A stretch of 64,000 nucleotides of DNA, from the NCBI RefSeq assembly GCF_963678635.1, contig NC_087062.1:73749345-73813344 (forward strand). Reading direction: 5' to 3'. Under the pieces are notes generated by a model, which was given only the letters and a program-made list of their open reading frames with translations, ran no database searches and had not been told where the DNA came from. Both the position numbers and the translations under genes were made by a program. The stretch's first letter is position 1, and every line of letters starts with the position of its first letter. This DNA comes from Symsagittifera roscoffensis. Taxonomy: Eukaryota; Xenacoelomorpha; Acoela; Convolutidae. This document shows positions 44,394 to 56,715 of the stretch, in pieces.

Positions 44394-45345
44394 CGAGGCT
44401 TCGCTTCGCAAACACTAGCGAGAACACGACAAAAAGCAGCTCTAAAAAGTACAATAAAAAATTAGAAATAAGCCCAGAATTGGTTAAAAAATTCGACTGC
44501 GTCTCGGGTTCGAACCTTACGACCTAGAGATTATGCGTCTCACACACTAACCACACAGCCACGGACGCTTAATAGGCATAAATCACTAACCAAACACAGC
44601 AGACGATAAGTAATTTTTTTTAGCTTCGCATGCAATACCACAAAAAGGCATTGCCAGCTAACAGAAAGGAAAGGAAAGAAGAGTCACTAAGTCCACAGAA
44701 TCCGGAAAACATTTCGAAGTAACCACAACTAAAAAAACTTCAAAATGTTGCCTGGAATGATGTTCTACTTGCAGAAAACACGTCCAAAAACAGAAATCAC
44801 AGCGTATAATGAAATTTTAAAAACAATTTTTGAGCGGAAAAAATTGTCGTGAAAAACTTTGATCAATAAATTATATTCTGAGATTTTTAACGTTTTGTGC
44901 GATCCGGACGAAAGCATACAAACTATGGTTCCCTTGAACGGCCCACAAATTATGTTAGTCAGCCGATAATATATAAGCCGAAATCAAGTAAAAAATGGTA
45001 GAATAACAAATTGCAGAATTAAATAAAAACATAAAAAGCAACTACAATAAAAACTACATACAGAAAAAAAACTATGGGATGCGGCAAGTAAGCCGACAAA
45101 ACATAAGCAGACAAACGATAAGCCGACAATTTTGTTGAAACGAAAAATTTCTTGTTAGAAAAAGGTCCTGTTCAGATTCGAACCTAGGAACTTGGCAGTC
45201 CGAGGCGTATTCGTTACCTCCAGACTAAGTTTACCGGAGACGCTTTGAAAATTGATATCACAATGAACCAAGAGATTCTGTTAAGCAAGTTGTTAACCCA
45301 AAAAAGGCTATATTCCGATTTGATAACGCATGATAAAATAAAAAC
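44394..45345 (-). mobile_element. Composite tRNA-like/hairpin repeat, copy E2
   Basis: The minus-strand order is: 5' region with 'gcgttatcaaatcgg' and 'gggttaacaa' (45345-45290), tRNA-like part with A-box TAGTCTGGAGGTAACG and a perfect B-box GGTTCGAATCT (45165-45235), 'ttgtcggcttatcg' words (45110-45145), and a hairpin GCGAAGC..GCCTCGC near 44400. A separate tRNA-Met-like relic is nested at 44505-44572. Confidence 0.5.
44505..44572 (-). repeat. tRNA-Met-like relic
   Basis: On the minus strand the sequence has A-box TGGCTGTGTGGTTAGTG, an anticodon loop CGCATAA holding CAT, and B-box GGTTCGAACCC. The anticodon stem pairs for four bases, but the T stem and part of the acceptor stem do not, and position 33 is G instead of T. 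It is therefore a pseudogene or SINE head, not a functional tRNA. Confidence 0.55.
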
Positions 45346-45349
45346 AACA

Positions 45350-46880
45350 GTTCTCAAAAGGGCCGTAATGATTCAGTGAAAACAAGTACGCCGAAAACTA
45401 GATCACTGATAATGGTGGGCCAGCTTTAATAATTATAGTGTATAGGTCCCTACAGGTATAGAGTACCAACTATAGTGTATAGAATATAGTGTACTCGTGC
45501 GTAAATAGCGAGAGGTCTACTTCGCCGAGAGAAATAAACTGTGACAAAATCCCCATTACCTATTATTTCGATTAAAACCCTCGATCTCAGATTTGGCTAG
45601 TTGGTTTGAGAAAATTAAGAAGCCCGAAAACGGGCCAAAAATACTAGACAACCGAAAAAGTTTAAATTTAAAAAAAAATCCACTTTTCGCAATTTTTTTT
45701 TTGTAATTTTTGATTCCCTAAATGCCGTTTAAAACTCCAAAAACTAACTTTAGTCGAGTAAAACTTAATTTTCACGGCTATGCACATCTGTAATTATTAG
45801 AGACTTTGATGCACATTTTAAGACTTTATCCTGAAAAAAATGCTAAAATCAGCAAGATTCTTGACTACGTTCAGTACTCTTAATAAGTTTTCAAACGATT
45901 CATCGGCTTTGACTAAGCCTTCGAAAAATTCAGTCGATACAAATAACTCAGTTCAATTTTCGCGCTCGGTAATCGCAGGAACTATTTGTCAATTTTACAG
46001 CATATCTTTTGTCCTGCCAGCCATAAAATGTAAAATAATAGGTAGCATCGGCGCTAAAATATGCTTTTTAAGCACGCGAATAGTACGCGCGTCAAAAAAA
46101 GCAGTTTTTTCAAAACTTTCCCAAATTTATATTTTGAAAAAACTTCCCTAAATTTGCAAACTAAAGCTCTGTCTACTTAGTTTATCTGATAAATGAAAAT
46201 CAATACGCCAACCGTTAAAAAAAGGTACATAAAGTCTTTGAAATCCCTGTTGTCGATAATAGTAAATACTAACGGTGAGAAAAATGGGCTAATTTACCTG
46301 CTTCGAAAAGAAATTATTGCCGTATGATTTAAGTTTGCAGGTAACAAAATATCAGTTAATTGGTTCAATTTATGTCAGAATAAATCTCAAAATATCCATA
46401 AGCGATTCAGTTGTGTCATTTAGTAGGTCATGTCTACAATATACGTTTACATGTCCTTCAGCTTCTTTCTAACAGATGGTCAGTGTTTATCTTCTGGTTT
46501 GTGTCCGTCTAACAACTCCTCTTTCGTTTCTGGCACGTACTCGAAGTCTTCCACTTTGTGTCTAAAACACACTCATTGCGTGGCTTCATTACGATTCCGA
46601 AACAGTCCATTGAGCTTATATAAAGAATTTGTGACTGATATCCAGAAACACTTGAGTACCTAATTTTTGCGCTGTTTGCGGTTTTGATAACAGAGACAGA
46701 CAGCTAGAAGTTGCAATGAAAAAGCTCAATCTTCAACCAATTAAAACTCACAACACCGGTAATTGATTCTAGCTTTAACTCGATCTCAAGATTGAATTTG
46801 ATGGAAAAAGCACAACTTTACTTCGACGAGAAATCACGACAACACGCATAAATTTTTAAGTTACTACTTTAAAAACCATA
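45350..46880. other. AT-rich DNA downstream of NDUFAB1, possible hidden last exon
   Basis: If the GTACAA donor of NDUFAB1 is used, a tiny last exon should lie here on the minus strand. I could not identify it. Nothing else is recognised. Confidence 0.35.
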
Positions 46881-46924
46881 ACATTCACTTTAACATTATA
46901 ATTCTGGGACAAAAAGCATTGTAC

Positions 46925-47397
46925 CTGTCACCCAAGTACTGAATGATATCGTAGGGCGTTTGCAGTCTGTCCATCACATGTTCAGGTATCTCAGTGTCGA
47001 AGTCGTCTTCGATGTGGATGATGATCTCCACGTGGTCCAGACTGTTCAGTCCCAGGTCGTTTGCAAAGTGCGAAGTGTCCGTCAGCTTTTCAGGGTCTAT
47101 CTTGTCGAACATCTTCAGCACAAACATGACACGGTCGTGGATCTGCTGCAGATTTGGAGGTGTCGCTCCCATAGAGCGAGTGACAACCATATTGTAATTC
47201 ACTAAAGTTTTATCTGTCATAATATAGGATGATCTACTTCGTGCTTGAACTCCTGTGTAATACGACAAGCACCTATGCTGTCGGACGGAACACGGCGTTG
47301 AGACAAAAACACTGATAGGTGAAAAATTTTGTTTCAATTTGGAAGGAATAGCCAAGGCAGAACGCCTGACCACACAAACTCCTGTTCCGAAAATCAT
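46925..47397 (-). CDS. NDUFAB1: Mitochondrial acyl carrier protein (NDUFAB1)
   Basis: The mitochondrial ACP carries acyl chains for type II fatty-acid and lipoate synthesis and is a subunit of complex I and of the Fe-S assembly machinery. The ORF has an Arg/Ser-rich, acid-poor N terminus of about 70 aa (a matrix-targeting presequence), then the ACP fold from about residue 82. [20 protein letters not shown] matches human [20 protein letters not shown], and VEIIIHIEDDFDTEIPE matches the helix II region. The phosphopantetheine serine is S119, but the usual DSL motif reads NSL. The exon probably ends at an AG-GTACAA donor after YLGDR, where human continues KKDVYE. Unspliced, it would end 13 residues later at 46885. 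ATG follows a TTTTTAG site by 7 nt. Confidence 0.88.
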
Positions 47398-47409
47398 ATC
47401 GTACCTAAA

Positions 47410-49600
47410 AATACGTTTATGATACTAACCCTCAAACTCAATAACTTCTTCACATTCAGTACCTTTTTAATATCCAAATACAAGGGCGATGATGAGCTGT
47501 GCAACACACGCATTACAAAAAAGAACAGCGATTATAAAAAAAAAATGAAAAAGTTCAAAGAAACATATTTCCAACTCACTTTTGATTAGTAAAGTCTTAA
47601 CTGACAAATTGAATAATGAGTCTAATGTCTTTACTAGACAAACTTAACCATGGCAAATACTCATTTTTCAAAAAGCAGATTAGGCAGATGTCTGTAATAG
47701 TATAAAACAAATTACTTTCAACAATTACTTTCGACTTAAGGTTCTATTTTTTGTTTCCTTACAACTCAGAAGCAAATCAATTGACAAAACTTTTTAAAGA
47801 GTAAAGTCGTTAAAAAATTGACATCAAAATTTTGTCAAGAGACACAAGAGTCATTTACCTACACTCTCAGCACTCTAAACACTAAATAGCTATCAGCACA
47901 AAAGTAAAAAAAAAAACAAGTATAAAAAACCCCTGAATATTCTACTACGTAGCCAACAGATAATTAACTAATTGTCAATGAACGCAAAAAAAAATACTGG
48001 CTTGTTTTTTTAAACCAAATTTAGCATTTCAAAGAAAAAAATATTGGCTTTAAAACTCTTTGAACTTCAAGAAAAATTTATTACTGACTTTTTGACAACT
48101 AACCCAATTGAAAAAAACTAGGTCAATAGGTAAACTTTTTATTCGGCTGGGAGATCTGGAAACTAAAATGCATTTTTGCAAATAGATGTCGACCACCTTT
48201 TCCAAGATTGTTGCACTTTAGCAGCTCGATTGTCGAGTTTGCCTTCAGAAAAATGAACTGAACTGAGAAAAAGAATGAAAATTCCAAACGCCGAAAAACC
48301 AAATTTGAGCTTTATCCTTTTTCCGACTTTTTCTTGAAAAACAAAAAATCATCGTGATCTATCAGAATGTCTTCACTGCATTCACCGACACTTAAACAGT
48401 TGGAAAAGTGTCAATGAACTCAAGGACACTCAAGAACTCAAATATAGACTTTTTTAATTTTCAACTTTCAAAAGAACATTTCGAAAAAAATAAACATCAG
48501 ATTCAAGTTTTATGTGACAATTAAACTCCACTGTCTAAACTAAGTCATTCAAGTTTTTCTAGTCACTTCCACTTGGCGTAATTGTAGAGCGTAATTTGAC
48601 TTAAACTTATTTAAACACTTAAATTAAACCGCGAAAAATCATATTTGAGCGTGATTGATTCTAAAGACTTCTTCCTAAGAAAAAAAAATCACATGACCTT
48701 AAAATGGTACTCACTTTGTTCATTGACGCTAAAAAAAATTGAGCAGTGAGCCTAGGAGAAAATAGAACGTAGTAAAAGGAAAAAACTAGAAACTTTTGTT
48801 GATAAAACTACCAGGCTAAATTAATTCCAAAACGATTGTTCAAAAATACGCAGAAAAATTCATTACAAAAAAAACTGATGAAAAATACGCAGAAAAAAAT
48901 TTTGCTTCGATTATTTTTCAATCTGAGAAAACACAGAGGCAAAGCTGCACTTTTGCAGGCACGAGCGACAAAACGCCAAAAAGTAGCTTTAAAAGGTTTT
49001 AAAAAGAAAAGACAAGAAAACAAAAAAATCCTCGACCTTTGAGAAATAATTGTCCTCTAGTAAAAGATTCTTTCTAAAACTATTGACGGAACTATTCACG
49101 AAAACTTCACTATTTGCCAAAACCTTTCAATCAAGAAAAATTACACAGCCGATTTAGTAAAATTTCGTTCATAGAAAGTTCAACAAAAAATAATCACAGA
49201 AAACTCTCAAAAACTTGAAACTAAAACTCTGGCAACATAAATAACAGAACAATACAAAGAGTTACAAAGAAATTTAAAAACTAAATAGAACCAAGAGAAA
49301 AAAAGGCAAGACTCATTAATCGCAAACGTAACAGAAGCAAAATAGAAATTCGCACCATTTGCAATGAAAAACTTGTAAGTCGAGAAAACAGCAATTGAAA
49401 AACCAGATTACAAATTTTTTGTACAAAATTACAAAAACATTTTTTAAAAATTATATATGCAAAAAAAACAACCTGAATGCAACTGACGTTTTAAACCTGC
49501 CTGCTATGCATCGAAATCTTCCGAAGACACACGATGTAACCATTGGTCTGCATTGATGAAAAAACTAAAGACCACTAAATCTGATATATTTTTCATTTAG
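47410..49600. other. AT-rich intergenic DNA with repeat fragments
   Basis: It includes a partial copy of the dispersed ~480-bp family (about 48110-48420: 'aaaaaactaggtcaataggtaaac', 'cggctgggagatctgg', 'ccttcagaaaaatgaactgaac') and a degraded hairpin module GCAAAG-CTGCA-CTTTTGC at 48940-48957. No gene is seen. Confidence 0.5.
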
Positions 49601-49611
49601 ACAAAGATTTA

Positions 49612-49640
49612 CACAGAGGCGAAGCAGAGCTTCGCAACAC
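49612..49640. repeat. Hairpin module GCGAAGC-AGA-GCTTCGC
   Basis: 'acacagaggcgaagcagagc' followed by 'ttcgcaacactagcgata' forms a 7-bp stem with a 3-nt loop. It is one of at least seven occurrences between 43 and 64 kb, where substitutions in one arm are often matched in the other. Confidence 0.65.
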
Positions 49641-49644
49641 TAGC

Positions 49645-51400
49645 GATAAAAAAAAAACATCGCGCTACAAAATAGTGAAAAAAAAAATTATGTTGGAAAA
49701 AATCACTTGACAAAATTGAAAAACTACAGATACAAAAACTTTATATTTGTATCGCATTGAAGTTCATAAACAGCCCTAAAAAATGGAAATCGCTTACCGA
49801 GCGGCAACAAAGGCGACAAACTTTGGATCAAAACCTGTTCAGCCGAAAACAAAATTAGTCATAAAATATTTCATAAATTTAAGTTTTTACGACCCATCCA
49901 AACTGAAACACAATCTCAAACGGAATTTTTTTGCCCTCTATATTACGCAAAATAAGTTGACTAAGTCGGTATACCATAAACTGAAACTAATATAATATTT
50001 AATTGAAAGAAACGAAAAAAAAAAATTAAAAAAAAACTCAAAATCAGACATGGTAAAATTAAAAATTTATGAAGCTGCAGTTATAGTAAAAGCTGTTCAA
50101 ATAAAAACAAAACCCATGCTTTAAATAGTAAACCAATTAAAAACGAACCAGATGAAAAATGGCGTTTAAAAAACGGAAAATTAATCGACAGAAACTAGGA
50201 CGAAAACGCGAACCCGAAAAAATTGAGACATGAAGCTGAAACTTGAATAGATAATTACAACATGAAATTACAACCATTATAAAGATAATTACAGTCTGAA
50301 ATTACAATCTGAAACCAGAAGAACTTGTACAAGTAAAAATTCTCTAGAAGAGAAGATCCTCTTTTAGAAGTGTGGACAAAGTTGTATTACGGGGAAAAAG
50401 TCTAGTACCCAATTGCAATACCCTTGCTTCAAGGGTAGTAAAAATCGAACAATATTATTCAATTTTTCAGAAGCCCCAGCAAATTGTATCGGAAACAGAC
50501 AATATTTCAACTTAAAAACTGCAAACTATTCAAAAAAATTTAGTTACAGCGACAAATTTCAAAAACTTTTGATAAAACAATTCCAAAATAATTCGAAAAC
50601 GTACAAAGTATTTTTTGGTAGTTCGGCAAAAAAAATAAGAAAAACGAATGGAACAGAGAAAAAAACAAGAAAAAGACACATATTACGAGAAAACAAAAAA
50701 AATTTGAACAGTTATGAAGCCAAAAACAAACTTTGATTTTCAGTTCGAAAAAAGAAAATCAGATCAGACAAGTCAACCCAAAAATCATAGAAAAAAATGA
50801 TTAAATTTTAATGAAAAAGATCTGCCATTGAACTTTTCTTTAGAAAGAAAACAGATCAAAATTAGCTAGACGTGAGAAACAAATTCATGAATTTTTAAAA
50901 TTAGAAAACAAAAAACAGAAAAAATTAGCTCACTAGTCTTTTATTTCATCGAAACTTTATAAAATTGGAGAAACTCAACAAATGCATTAGTTAAATTAGC
51001 AGACAGCAACAGGTAAACATTATAAAAACAATCAATTCGTCTAGTGATTCAGAAACAAAAATTATCGAAAATTTTGAAATTATCAATTTCGGATTTAATA
51101 GCACTTCAAGCTTGCTTGGTTGCCAATTTTACTGTCCTAAGAAATTGAAACGACGCAAAAAAAGGAAAAAAAAAATAGAAAATTTGGCAGACAGCACTTA
51201 AGTTGACACTGAAATATTATCAAGCAATTTTGATTAGAATTCAATAACTTTTGATTTGCTGGCAATTCAGGCTTGCGTGGTTTTCGTTTTTCAATTGAAA
51301 TAGTTGCTTGTAAAAACAATTAGAACTAAGCCGACAAAAACAGATGAACAGAAGTCTGACAAAGATTTTTGCACGCGCAGACAATTTTCCGCTGACAAAA
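49645..51400. other. AT-rich intergenic DNA, nothing recognised
   Basis: Lys/Asn-rich chance ORFs only (for example 50413-50736). No domain or motif is seen. Confidence 0.45.
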
Positions 51401-51404
51401 AAAG

Positions 51405-51610
51405 GTCCTGACCGGATACGAACTAGTGACCTTTGAATTTATAGGCAGGTGCGTTACATTTTCGCCACATGCGCAAATTAACGTCTGACCTTTGATTTCA
51501 TCTAACCAAAGGTTAAATGACTCACTTGATTCGGTTAAACTAATTGTTAACCCAAAAAAAAACAGTCTATAATCCGGTTTGGTAACGCTTCCTAATCGCA
51601 AGCATAAAAA
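51405..51610 (-). mobile_element. Composite tRNA-like repeat, copy E3 (partial)
   Basis: The minus strand reads 'gcgattaggaagcgttacc', then 'gggttaacaatta', then a tRNA-like part with A-box TGTGGCGAAAATGTAACGC and B-box AGTTCGTATCC, ending in GGTCAGGACC. The 'gccgacaa' words continue to about 51330. No hairpin end is close by, so this copy is truncated or interrupted. Confidence 0.5.
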
Positions 51611-51944
51611 ATAATTGAAAAAAGAATTTTTTTAAAAATTTTTCAAACAATTAAAAAGGGTCTGAGAAAATGATTTAGATTACTCCAGAACATCTTACAA
51701 GACTTCAACCAATCTTATAAAAACTAACAAAGAGATGAAAAAAAAACATTCTGAAAATAATACGACAGAACTAAAACCGACACTCAAGCGCTTAAAAATA
51801 TAGAAAAATTGAGTAAAACACGGGTAACAATTTCACGACCAAATTCTAATGAACTAAAGGAATCAAAAAACCGAACAACTTCAATCGAACTTTCAAAGAC
51901 ACATGTTATACTACTTATTTCGAACTCGTGAAACAAATTACCTC

Positions 51945-54909
51945 TAGAAGATTGGTTTTTGATGCTGTAAATCAATCAAATCAATTCAACTGCAGCTTAC
52001 AAGGAACGTGGTAATCACACAAATCCTTCATCACTTAGAACAAAATTGAATAACAAATTAGCATTTAAGTGTTCAGTTCACGCAATCATCCCAATCGATA
52101 CAAGTCCACTGGACCAACCGAAGAGGCTGGAGAAAGCAAACTGCAATCACGTCAGCTCAGGAGAGGAGTGAAGATTGGTTTCTGATGCTATAAATCAGTC
52201 GAATCAATTCAACTGTAGCTTACAAGGAACGTGGTAATGACACAAATCCTACATCAGTTAGAACAAAATTGAATAACAAATTAGCAGTAAAGTGTTCAGT
52301 TCACGCAATCATCCTAATCGATACAGGTCCATTGGACCAACCGAAGTGACTGGAGAAAGCAAACTGCAATCACGTCAACTCAGGAGAGGAGTGAAGATTG
52401 GTTTCTGATGCTATAAATCAGTCAAATCTATTCAACTGTAGCTTACAAGGAACGTGGTAATGACACAAATCCTACATCAGTTAGAACAAAATTGAATAAC
52501 AAATTAGCAGTAAAGTGTTCAGATCACGCAATCATCCTAATCGATACAGGTCCATTGGACCAACCGAAGTGACTGGAGAAAGCAAACTGCAATCACGTCA
52601 ACTCAGGAGAGGAGTGAAGATTGGTTTCTGATGCTATAAATCAGTCAAATCTATTCAACTGTAGCTTACAAGGAACGTGGTAATGACACAAATCCTACAT
52701 CAGTTAGAACAAAATTGAATAACAAATTAGCAGTAAAGTGTTCAGTTCACGCAATCATCCCAATCGATACAGGTCCATTGGACCAACCGAAGAGACTGGA
52801 GAAAGCAAACTGCAATCACGTCAACTCAGGAGAGGAGTGAAGATTGGTTTCTGATGCTATAAATCAGTCGAATCAATTCAACTGTAGCTTACAAGGAACG
52901 TGGTAATGACACAAATCCTACATCAGTTAGAACAAAATTGAATAACAAATTAGCAGTAAAGTGTTCAGTTCACGCAATCATCCTAATCGATACAGGTCCA
53001 TTGGACCAGCCGAAGAGACTGGAGAAAGCAAACTGCAATCACGTCAACTCAGGAGAGGAGTGAAGATTGGTTTCTGATGCTATAAATCAGTCGAATCAAT
53101 TCAACTGTAGCTTACAAGGAACGTGGTAATGACCCAAATCCTACATCAGTTAGAACAAAATTGAATAACAAATTAGCAGTAAAGTGTTCAGTTCACGCAA
53201 TCATCCTAATCGATACAGGTCCATTGGACCAACCGAAGTGACTGGAGAAAGCAAACTGCAATCACGTCAACTCAGGAGAGGAGTGAAGATTGGTTTCTGA
53301 TGCTATAAATCAGTCAAATCTATTCAACTGTAGCTTACAAGGAACGTGGTAATGACACAAATCCTACATCAGTTAGAACAAAATTGAATAACAAATTAGC
53401 AGTAAAGTGTTCAGTTCACGCAATCATCCCAATCGATACAAGTCCACTGGACCAACCGAAGAGGCTGGAGAAAGCAAACTGCAATCCCGTCAGCTCAGGA
53501 GAGGAGTGAAGAATGATTTCCGATGCTGTAAATCAGTCGAATCAATTCAACTGCGGCTTACAAGGAACGTGGTAATGACACAAATCTTACATCAGTTAGA
53601 ACAAAATTGAATAACAAATTAGCAGTAGCGGCAAAGTGTTCAGTTGACGCAATCATCCCAATCGATACAGGTTCATTGGACCAACCGAAGAGACTGGAGA
53701 AAGCAAACTCCAATCACGTCAACTCAGGAGAGGAGTGAAGATTGGTTTCTGATGCTATAAATCAGTCGAATCAATTCAACTGTAGCTTACAAGGAACGTG
53801 GTAATGACACAAATCCTACATCAGTTAGAACAAAATTGAATAACAAATTAGCAGTAAAGTGTTCAGTTCACGCAATCATCCTAATCGATACAGGTCCATT
53901 GGACCAACCGAAGTGACTGGAGAAAGCAAACTGCAATCACGTCAACTCAGGAGAGGAGTGAAGATTGGTTTCTGATGCTATAAATCAGTCAAATCTATTC
54001 AACTGTAGCTTACAAGGAACGTGGTAATGACACAAATCCTACATCAGTTAGAACAAAATTGAATAACAAATTAGCAGTAAAGTGTTCAGTTCACGCAATC
54101 ATCCCAATCGATACAGGTCCATTGGACCAACCGAAGAGACTGGAGAAAGCAAACTGCAATCACGTCAACTCAGGAGAGGAGTGAAGATTGGTTTCTGATG
54201 CTATAAATCAGTCGAATCAATTCAACTGTAGCTTACAAGGAACGTGGTAATGACACAAATCCTACATCAGTTAGAACAAAATTGAATAACAAATTAGCAG
54301 TAAAGTGTTCAGTTCACGCAATCATCCTAATCGATACAGGTCCATTGGACCAACCGAAGAGACTGGAGAAAGCAAACTGCAATCACGTCAACTCAGGAGA
54401 GGAGTGAAGATTGGTTTCTGATGCTATAAATCAGTCAAATCTATTCAACTGTAGCTTACAAGGAACGTGGTAATGACACAAATCCTACATCAGTTAGAAC
54501 AAAATTGAATAACAAATTAGCAGTAAAGTGTTCAGTTCACGCAATCATCCCAATCGATACAGGTCCATTGGACCAACCGAAGAGACTGGAGAAAGCAAAC
54601 TCCAATCACGTCAACTCAGGAGAGGAGTGAAGATTGGTTTCTGATGCTATAAATCAGTCAAATCTATTCAACTGTAGCTTACAAGGAACGTGGTAATGAC
54701 ACAAATCCTACATCAGTTAGAACAAAATTGAATAACAAATTAGCAGTAAAGTGTTCAGTTCACGCAATCATCCCAATCGATACAGGTCCATTGGACCAAC
54801 CGAAGAGACTGGAGAAAGCAAACTGCAATCACGTCAACTCAGGAGAGGAGTGAAGATTGGTTTCTGATGCTATAAATCAGTCAAATCTATTCAACTGTAG
54901 CTTACAAGA
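51945..54909. repeat. 223-bp satellite array, about 13 copies
   Basis: The phrase 'gtgaagattggtttctgatg' starts at 52168, 52391, 52614, 52837, 53060, 53283, 53506, 53735, 53958, 54181, 54404, 54627 and 54850: spacing is exactly 223 except one 229 (a six-base insertion near 53628). Monomers are mostly above 95% identical, with two alternating variants (gtcgaatcaattc and gtcaaatctattc). Each holds a near-perfect palindrome GGTCCATTGGACC and a short CTGAT..ATCAG stem. The array ends 260 bp beyond the DRC10 stop. No ORF spans monomers. Confidence 0.95.
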
Positions 54910-55171
54910 AATGAAACAATTCTTAAATCAAATGAAAACTGTGGATTCTCGCGTAAATTTAGATCAAAAATAATTTTATGGCACGATTTTGTACAATTCA
55001 TTATACATTTATACATGGACACTGTATGTAGTTTGGAATAGATGTTAAGAATCATTTTGGCTACTTGCAACTAACTATGTACATGAATGGGACTATCTAC
55101 AATTTAATGGCGAGTGATTTGACCAAACGATTAGAAAGCGAGCGAATATGAGGGTTTTATCTTCTCGCCGT

Positions 55172-56661
55172 TTACTTTTTCCCACTTTTTCCGCCTGACT
55201 TCTTGCCTTTTTTGCCTCCCTTTTTCTTCAGTGCTTTTTTGGCCTTATACGCTCGCCAGAACCGTTGGATAGCAAGAGCCGCTTTGGCTGCTGTGCGAAC
55301 ATTCTTTTCTTCTTGTTCTTTCTGTTCTTTACTCAGCCTTCGCTCCTCCATGATTGTGTCATACTCTTGCTGAAGAGTCGCAAACTTTTCTTGCAGAATA
55401 TTCAATTCTTGCTTCTCTTGTGTATACTGTGCGTCTATCTCCTCGAATTCCTGTTGCTTCTCGCCCATGTGCTGATCGTATTGGGTGATCCAGCTTTCAA
55501 CTTCGGTCTCGGTCTGGAACTTCTTCCCCCTCAGAATCTGTTCCGACTTGCGATGCTCCGCTGTTATATTGGCCAGCTGCTGCTTCAGCTGATTCAACTC
55601 TAACTTCAGTTTATCTTTCTTAGTCTCTGCGTTCTTCTCATCAGCCTGTTGCTGTTTCTCCGAGTCCACCTATAACAAGCATATAGTTTACTAGAAAGAT
55701 AAAACCCAGGATAGTTTACCAGTGTCCAAATCAAAATAGTTATTCCGCCGTAAACATTTAGCTGTAGAAAAGGAAATTAAAAAGCTCCGGTATTTAACAA
55801 ATGAAAAACGTTTTTAACTAACATTGAATTTGTCGAAAAAAAATATCAACAGCAGTAAGTAATTTGTTTTGATATTTACAGCCTCTAGCCAAATCCCCTA
55901 CCTTTTGATCACAGCCCTTGGTGAAACTTTCAATTCTGACGTGTAACTTTTTGACATACTATGGCTTTTTGGGAGAACTTCTGGTGAATTAGTTAAAAAA
56001 AGGCGCAAATTCCTGATTACGTGCTTTCTTCAAACTTCTAAGACATTGTTAGTCAACTACGAAAAAAAAAATCCATAATACCCGGGGCCTGGCAATTGGG
56101 TATGCAAACAAAACTACAGTTCTGATTCAAATCAGCAAAACGAACATATTTGGATGTCATTAGACAAAAAGTGATTAGAACAAATGTAGTTTTAAATTTT
56201 ACCAGAAATGATCACAATTTATTCTGCAATTTTTTCTGCCGCATTTGAGCCCAAAACTTGACCCCATAAACAGGTCATTTTTGGCTCTGGCTCTTTCTAT
56301 TCTATGAAAAATTATGCTTAAAATAACGCGTCAATGGTTGAGCGGATTATATCAAAGAGAGCTTCTTAAGAAGCCGTACAAATTGAAAGAAGAGTATGAT
56401 CTCCAAGCTTTTGCATGATTAAATATAATTTTCTGTGACACCGAAACATGTAATTTGTGCTATATAAAACAACAATTTTCTGAATTGATTAAAAACAATT
56501 TTTAAGAAGTTCTCAAAGTATACCCTTCTTAACCTTTGCTGGAAGACATAGGAGGCTAACTTTGATACACAGAGGCGAAGCGGTGCTTCGCATCACTTGC
56601 GATACTACTCAATCACCTCGTTGCAAGCTAGTGATTAGAAAAGGAGATGGAATTAACAAAA

Positions 56662-56715
<54 letters not shown>

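Noticed and set aside
44505-44572. Functional tRNA-Met gene
   Set aside because: The T stem and acceptor stem do not pair and U33 is missing, so it is a relic.
51945-54909. Self-cleaving hammerhead ribozyme or CRISPR-like array in the 223-bp repeat
   Set aside because: The CTGATGC and GAAAC words look suggestive, but the invariant CUGANGA core is absent on both strands. The monomers are contiguous satellite copies without spacers.
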